From assembly GCA_011392765.1 (NCBI GenBank), contig WYCW01000005.1, positions 1-64,000 on the forward strand: DNA of 64,000 nucleotides. Direction: 5' to 3'. Each line of letters starts with the position of its first letter. Position 1 is the first letter of the stretch. Shown here one piece after another: positions 60,581 to 64,000 of the stretch. The notes under the pieces are model-generated. The model made no database searches, was not told the DNA's origin, and was given only the letters and a program-made list of their open reading frames with translations. The translations under genes were made by a program, and so were the position numbers. Source of the DNA: Candidatus Thiosymbion ectosymbiont of Catanema sp. Cochon2018 (GTDB lineage Bacteria; Pseudomonadota; Gammaproteobacteria; Chromatiales; Chromatiaceae).

Positions 60581-60602
60581 ACTTGAACGATAGACGTGAT
60601 AG

Positions 60603-61955
60603 ATGGGTGAAAAGGTGACGCGCAAATACTTCGGTACCGACGGCATTCGGGGACGGGTGGGCGAGGGGAACATCACCCCGGACTTCGCACTCAAACTGGG
60701 CTGGGCCGCGGGGCGCGTGCTCGGCGAGGGACGGGGCGGCAAGGTGCTGATCGGCAAAGACACCCGCATCTCGGGCTACATGTTCGAATCCGCCCTGGAG
60801 GCCGGTCTGGTCGCCGCCGGCATGGACATCCGACTACTTGGCCCGATGCCTACACCCGCCATCGCCTACCTGACTCGGACCCTGCGGGGGGTTGCCGGTA
60901 TCGTAATCAGTGCCTCTCACAACCCCTACCAGGACAATGGTCTCAAGTTCTTCTCGGCAAATGGGGATAAGCTTCCGGATGAGGTCGAGTCGGCCATCGA
61001 GCGTGAGTTCGACCAGCCGCTGCAGACGGTCGGTCCCGCGCAGCTGGGCAAAGTCAGGCGAATGGAGGACGCCCGGGGCCGCTACATCGAGTTCTGCAAG
61101 AGCACCATTTCGGCAACCATGAGCTTGAGGGGACTGAAATTGGTGGTGGACTGCGCCAACGGTGCGACCTATCACGTCGCACCGGACGTGTTCGAGGAGC
61201 TCGGGGCCCAGGTTGTGGCCATGGGGGACGAGCCCGACGGGCTCAACATCAATCGGAGAGTCGGCTCTACCAGCCCCGGTGCGCTCATGGAGACCGTCGT
61301 GCGGAAAGATGCGGATCTCGGGATGGCCTTCGACGGGGACGGAGATCGGGTGCTGATGGCGGATAGGGACGGCAATCTGATCGACGGTGACCAATTGCTC
61401 TACATCATCGCAAAGTCGCGCCTAGAGCAGCGGTGCCTCGAGGGGGAGGTCGTGGGTACCCTGATGAGTAACCTGGGTCTGGAGCACGCCCTGCGAGAAC
61501 TCGGCGTAGGCTTCGTGCGCACCCAGGTGGGGGATCGCTACATCATGGAGCGTTTGAAGCGAGACGGCGGAATCCTCGGTGGGGAGCCCTCAGGGCACAT
61601 CATCTGCCGGGACCGCACCTCCACCGGTGACGGCATCGTAGTGGCACTCCAGGTGCTCACGGCGATGAAAAACGCCGACCGGGAACTCGGGGACCTTGCA
61701 GGTGAAATGCGGAAATATCCCCAGCGGCTGATCAACATCCAAATGGATGAGCAAAGAGACATCATCGGTTTGCCCGAAGTACAGGACGCCGTCGGATCGG
61801 CGGAGCGGGAACTTGGCGAATCCGGTCGCGTACTGCTGCGTCCATCCGGTACCGAGCCCCTGATCCGGGTCATGGTGGAGGGTGTCGACGAGGCCCAGGT
61901 AACTTCCGTCGCAAACCGCCTGGCGGATGTGGTACGGGCCCGGATAGCCGGCTGA
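60603..61955 (+). CDS. glmM: Phosphoglucosamine mutase GlmM
   Basis: 450 residues, [20 protein letters not shown]. The phosphoserine loop is [13 protein letters not shown] (residues about 102-114), the metal loop is [16 protein letters not shown], the sugar loop [19 protein letters not shown], and the phosphate-binding loop [15 protein letters not shown]. It converts glucosamine-6-phosphate to glucosamine-1-phosphate for peptidoglycan and LPS. Follows folP in the usual order except for the inserted S23-type gene. Confidence 0.97.
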   Translation: MGEKVTRKYFGTDGIRGRVGEGNITPDFALKLGWAAGRVLGEGRGGKVLIGKDTRISGYMFESALEAGLVAAGMDIRLLGPMPTPAIAYLTRTLRGVAGIVISASHNPYQDNGLKFFSANGDKLPDEVESAIEREFDQPLQTVGPAQLGKVRRMEDARGRYIEFCKSTISATMSLRGLKLVVDCANGATYHVAPDVFEELGAQVVAMGDEPDGLNINRRVGSTSPGALMETVVRKDADLGMAFDGDGDRVLMADRDGNLIDGDQLLYIIAKSRLEQRCLEGEVVGTLMSNLGLEHALRELGVGFVRTQVGDRYIMERLKRDGGILGGEPSGHIICRDRTSTGDGIVVALQVLTAMKNADRELGDLAGEMRKYPQRLINIQMDEQRDIIGLPEVQDAVGSAERELGESGRVLLRPSGTEPLIRVMVEGVDEAQVTSVANRLADVVRARIAG

Positions 61956-62015
61956 GCAATCCTGAATATTTGGCGCGGCCTAGAGGATCTGCCTGATACG
62001 TTAAAAGATCGACTG

Positions 62016-62169
62016 GTACATCGTTTCGCTCGATATTGCGGGTAGGTTCGTAGTTGGGCAAAGGCGCACCAGGGATGGTGCGCCGTGCCCAACGAACTGT
62101 GGATGTTGGGCACACTGCCCCCGGCAAGCTTTGCCCAACCTGCTCGCAATATCAAGCGAAACGAGGTAC
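62016..62169. mobile_element. MITE-C relative, copy 3, next to IS1
   Basis: 154 bp from GTACATCGTTTCGCTCGATA to its inverted end ATCAAGCGAAACGAGGTAC. Inside, GTTGGGCAAAGGCGCACCAG and GCAAGCTTTGCCCAACCTGC form a second arm pair. IS1 copy 3 begins at the very next base. Confidence 0.7.
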
Positions 62170-62200
62170 GGTAGTGTTCTAACTTTGTTGCTTAAGGATT

Positions 62201-62701
62201 TCAAACGGCGGCGCCGAACTCATAACGATTCACGAATAATCCGATGACAATATCGTGCATTTGATTCAGTTTTGAAAAACAAATCGTCTTACGCGCAAGC
62301 CGCTTGATTCGCGTCCGTAGCGTCAAATGTTTGCGTTCTATTTTCTGCGTGTTTTGTTTTCCAACGACATGTTTTTCGGGATCTAAATGGCGCTTATAGG
62401 CACCCCAGTCGTCGGTATAAAAACGGGTAATCCCAAATGGCTCTAATAACCCTTTTAATTCAAGAAAAACCTCATCTCGACGTTTCCCGAATACATAAGC
62501 CAACACCTTACCCGTGGCCCGATCAATAGCATGCCACAACCATCTTTGATTGGCTTTACTCCCTACATAACTCCACATCTCATCCATTTCAACGGTGGCG
62601 CCTTGCTTGCTAACATCATGATAATCCTCTACTTTTAGAATATCTACCACAATCTGCTCAGGCGTGTGGGTCGCTAAAAAATCGTGATTCACGGCATGCA
62701 A
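62201..62701 (-). CDS. insB: IS1-family transposase InsB
   Basis: Identical 166-residue catalytic frame (VEMDEMWSYVG, FYTDDWGAY, KIERKHLT). Expressed as InsAB' by -1 frameshifting on the A9 run. The lack of any residue change among three copies indicates recent transposition. Confidence 0.9.
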   Translation of the reverse strand: MHAVNHDFLATHTPEQIVVDILKVEDYHDVSKQGATVEMDEMWSYVGSKANQRWLWHAIDRATGKVLAYVFGKRRDEVFLELKGLLEPFGITRFYTDDWGAYKRHLDPEKHVVGKQNTQKIERKHLTLRTRIKRLARKTICFSKLNQMHDIVIGLFVNRYEFGAAV

Positions 62702-62976
62702 CTCGGGTTCTTTTTTTTTAATTCATTGATAACGGTCACAGGACTGATACCCAGTACCCGCGCGGTATCACGAATGCCGCTGCCATTCAGTGCCATCTCA
62801 ATGATTTGTTGTTTCGTTTCCGGTAACCGCCCTTTCTCGGAATAATCCTGGATAAACGTTTTGCCCTCACAGGCCTGTTCTTTGCAAATAAAACGCTGCT
62901 TGCCATTGCTGGTGTTGCCATGTTTAGTAACATCAATACCATTGCAGACAGGGCATTTTACGGGTAGTAATACCAT
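62689..62976 (-). CDS. insA: IS1-family InsA
   Basis: Identical 95-residue InsA to copy 2, with C4 zinc finger and helix-turn-helix, ATG start intact, overlapping InsB by 13 nt. Confidence 0.88.
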   Translation of the reverse strand: MVLLPVKCPVCNGIDVTKHGNTSNGKQRFICKEQACEGKTFIQDYSEKGRLPETKQQIIEMALNGSGIRDTARVLGISPVTVINELKKKNPSCMP

Positions 62977-63099
62977 AAGAGTTTCCTCGGTAAAATTTTG
63001 TTCGGTTAATAGCTTAAAGCTCAGGTAATTATATCAAGTGATTTATAATTAAGCAACAAAGTAATAACACTACCGATCATTTCATCTAATTTTGTTCGT

Positions 63100-63183
63100 T
63101 GTCATCTCGAGCGAAGCGAGAAACCTTGTGCGTTGGAGGCCCTTGCCAAGCTGAGAAGATCTCTCCCTTCGGTCGAGATGACA
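63100..63183. repeat. REP-like inverted repeat
   Basis: GTCATCTCGAGCGAAGCGAG faces GGTCGAGATGACA across about 45 bp. The TCTCGAGCGAAGCGAGAAA word is a palindrome frequent in environmental bacterial genomes. Lies between IS1 copy 3 and alaS. Confidence 0.6.
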
Positions 63184-63215
63184 GGAAAGTTCTGATGAAG
63201 CGAGATACTGGCGCC

Positions 63216-64000
63216 TCACGTAACCCTCTCCCGCACCCAATCCGCGACCAGATCCAGTGCATCGGGCAGACCCGTCGGATCAGTGCCACCGGCCTGGGCC
63301 ATATCCGCCCGACCACCGCCCCGACCACCCACCTGCGCAGCCGCCGCCTTGACCAGATCGCCGGCTTGCATGCGGTCCGTCAGATCCCTGGTAATTCCCG
63401 CGATCAGGCTCACCTTGCCGTCGTTCTCGGCGGCCAGGACCACGACTGCTGAGCCCAGCTTGGCCTTGAGCCGGTCCAGGGCTTCCCGCAGGCCCTTGGG
63501 ATCCGCCCCTTCCAGCTTGGCCGCCAGTACCTTGATGCCGTTCACGTCTACCGCCTGTGCGATCAGATCCCGGCCTGCACTGCTCGCCAGCTTGGCCTTG
63601 AGTTCACCGAGTTCCTTCTCCAGCCGCTTAGTATGCTCCAGGAGTTGGAGCACCTTGTCGTCCAGGTCCTCGCGGGTGCCCTTGACCAGGTGCACGAGGC
63701 GCAACAGGCGCTCCTCATCCGCCTCTACCCAATCCAACGCATCCTCGCCGCTGACCGCCTCGATGCGTCTCACCCCGGCGGCGACACCACTCTCGGCGAC
63801 GATCTTGAACAGGCCGATGTCGCCCAAAGCCCGCACGTGGGTGCCACCGCAAAGCTCGGTGGAAAAATCCCCCATGCGCAGCACCCGTACCTGGTCGGCA
63901 TACTTTTCGCCGAACAGGGCCAGGGCGCCGGAGGTCTTGGCGTCGTCGAGGGACATGATCCGGGTTTCCACCAGGTGGTTTTCTCGGATCTCCCGGTTGA
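63216..64000 (-). CDS. alaS: Alanyl-tRNA synthetase AlaS, 3' part (partial)
   Basis: The last 260 or so residues of AlaS, cut by the window edge. It carries part of the editing domain with the zinc-binding TELCGGTHVRALGDIG, then the hinge helix/coiled coil (KRLEKELGELKAKLASSAG) and the C-terminal C-Ala domain with glycine-rich AQVGGRGGGRADMAQAGG. The enzyme charges tRNA-Ala and clears mischarged Ser and Gly. Reading continues in frame to the window end (IRENHLVETRIMSLDD), so the catalytic domain lies beyond 64000. Confidence 0.96.
   Translation of the reverse strand, partial: NREIRENHLVETRIMSLDDAKTSGALALFGEKYADQVRVLRMGDFSTELCGGTHVRALGDIGLFKIVAESGVAAGVRRIEAVSGEDALDWVEADEERLLRLVHLVKGTREDLDDKVLQLLEHTKRLEKELGELKAKLASSAGRDLIAQAVDVNGIKVLAAKLEGADPKGLREALDRLKAKLGSAVVVLAAENDGKVSLIAGITRDLTDRMQAGDLVKAAAAQVGGRGGGRADMAQAGGTDPTGLPDALDLVADWVRERVT

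Larger units (their letters stand above)
62170..63074 (-). mobile_element. IS1-family insertion sequence, copy 3
   Basis: 905 bp, same orientation as copy 2, ends GGTAGTGTT. Left flank CGAGGTAC is the end of a MITE-C relative; right flank is GATCATTT; no duplication of the target is seen. Intact InsA start and A9 run. Confidence 0.93.

Noticed and set aside
63075-63215. T-box or other riboswitch near alaS
   Set aside because: This is the 3' end of alaS; the palindrome is a REP-like repeat and the alaS leader is outside the window.

Overview
The window looks like the chromosome of a sulfur-oxidising, autotrophic gammaproteobacterium. It carries a dissimilatory-type ATP sulfurylase (sat), a high-potential iron-sulfur protein, the CbbQ/CbbO Rubisco activase pair and a CbbQ-linked class II aldolase homologue. 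It also has typical gammaproteobacterial housekeeping blocks (carA/carB/greA, rlmE-ftsH-folP-glmM, aceE/aceF, alaS). No Rubisco, sox, dsr or apr gene lies inside the window, so the lifestyle is inferred from these markers. Core genes look GC-rich; several accessory genes are clearly AT-rich.

Layout. 0-6 kb: a RAYT (REP-associated) transposase, a retropepsin-like protein, two inverted IS1-family copies around a PIN-type toxin pair, and a decapitated polysaccharide gene. 6-13.3 kb: greA, carB and carA, with a 2.1-kb insert between carB and carA that holds a DTR-variant retropepsin, its small partner and two TIR-domain genes. 13.8-19 kb: pdxA-like dehydrogenase, four-carbon acid sugar kinase and a znuACB-type metal transporter. 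19.2-19.7 kb: four tRNAs. 20-28.3 kb: cbbO, an insert with decayed genes and a Fic gene, then an aldolase-Dabb fusion and cbbQ. 28.4-34.2 kb: methyltransferase, another retropepsin, a fused hisHF, a succinate-semialdehyde-type dehydrogenase and an rlpA-type gene. 34.7-48.8 kb: aceE and aceF, separated by 10 kb of one-strand cassette-like genes with attC-like sites. 48.9-64 kb: YafQ-type toxin with a shortened antitoxin, apbE, lptF, sat, hip, a broken PD-(D/E)XK gene, rlmE-ftsH-folP-(S23-like)-glmM, a third IS1 copy and the 3' part of alaS.

Two themes stand out. First, three gene sets that are normally contiguous (carA-carB, cbbQ-cbbO, aceE-aceF) have each been pried apart by accessory DNA, and a smaller gene sits between folP and glmM. 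Second, the insert between aceE and aceF reads like an integron cassette array without an integrase (a CALIN): every gene is on the + strand, toxin-antitoxin modules dominate, and several genes are followed by sites with R''/L''/L'/R' architecture. It carries a ClpX-type zinc-finger protein of unknown role, which is the best candidate here for an undescribed system.

Intergenic DNA is crowded with small palindromic elements: two MITE-like families sitting at CTAG, one with a TTA duplication, a family around the RAYT, and many near-palindromes built from short repeated words. Many accessory genes are decayed (TIR and Fic genes with single in-frame TAG codons, frameshifted methyltransferase copies, internally deleted DUF3800, PD-(D/E)XK and RelB-like genes). 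The impression is of heavy past gene influx followed by erosion, with the IS1 element still recently active. All family assignments are from reading the sequence without database searches.
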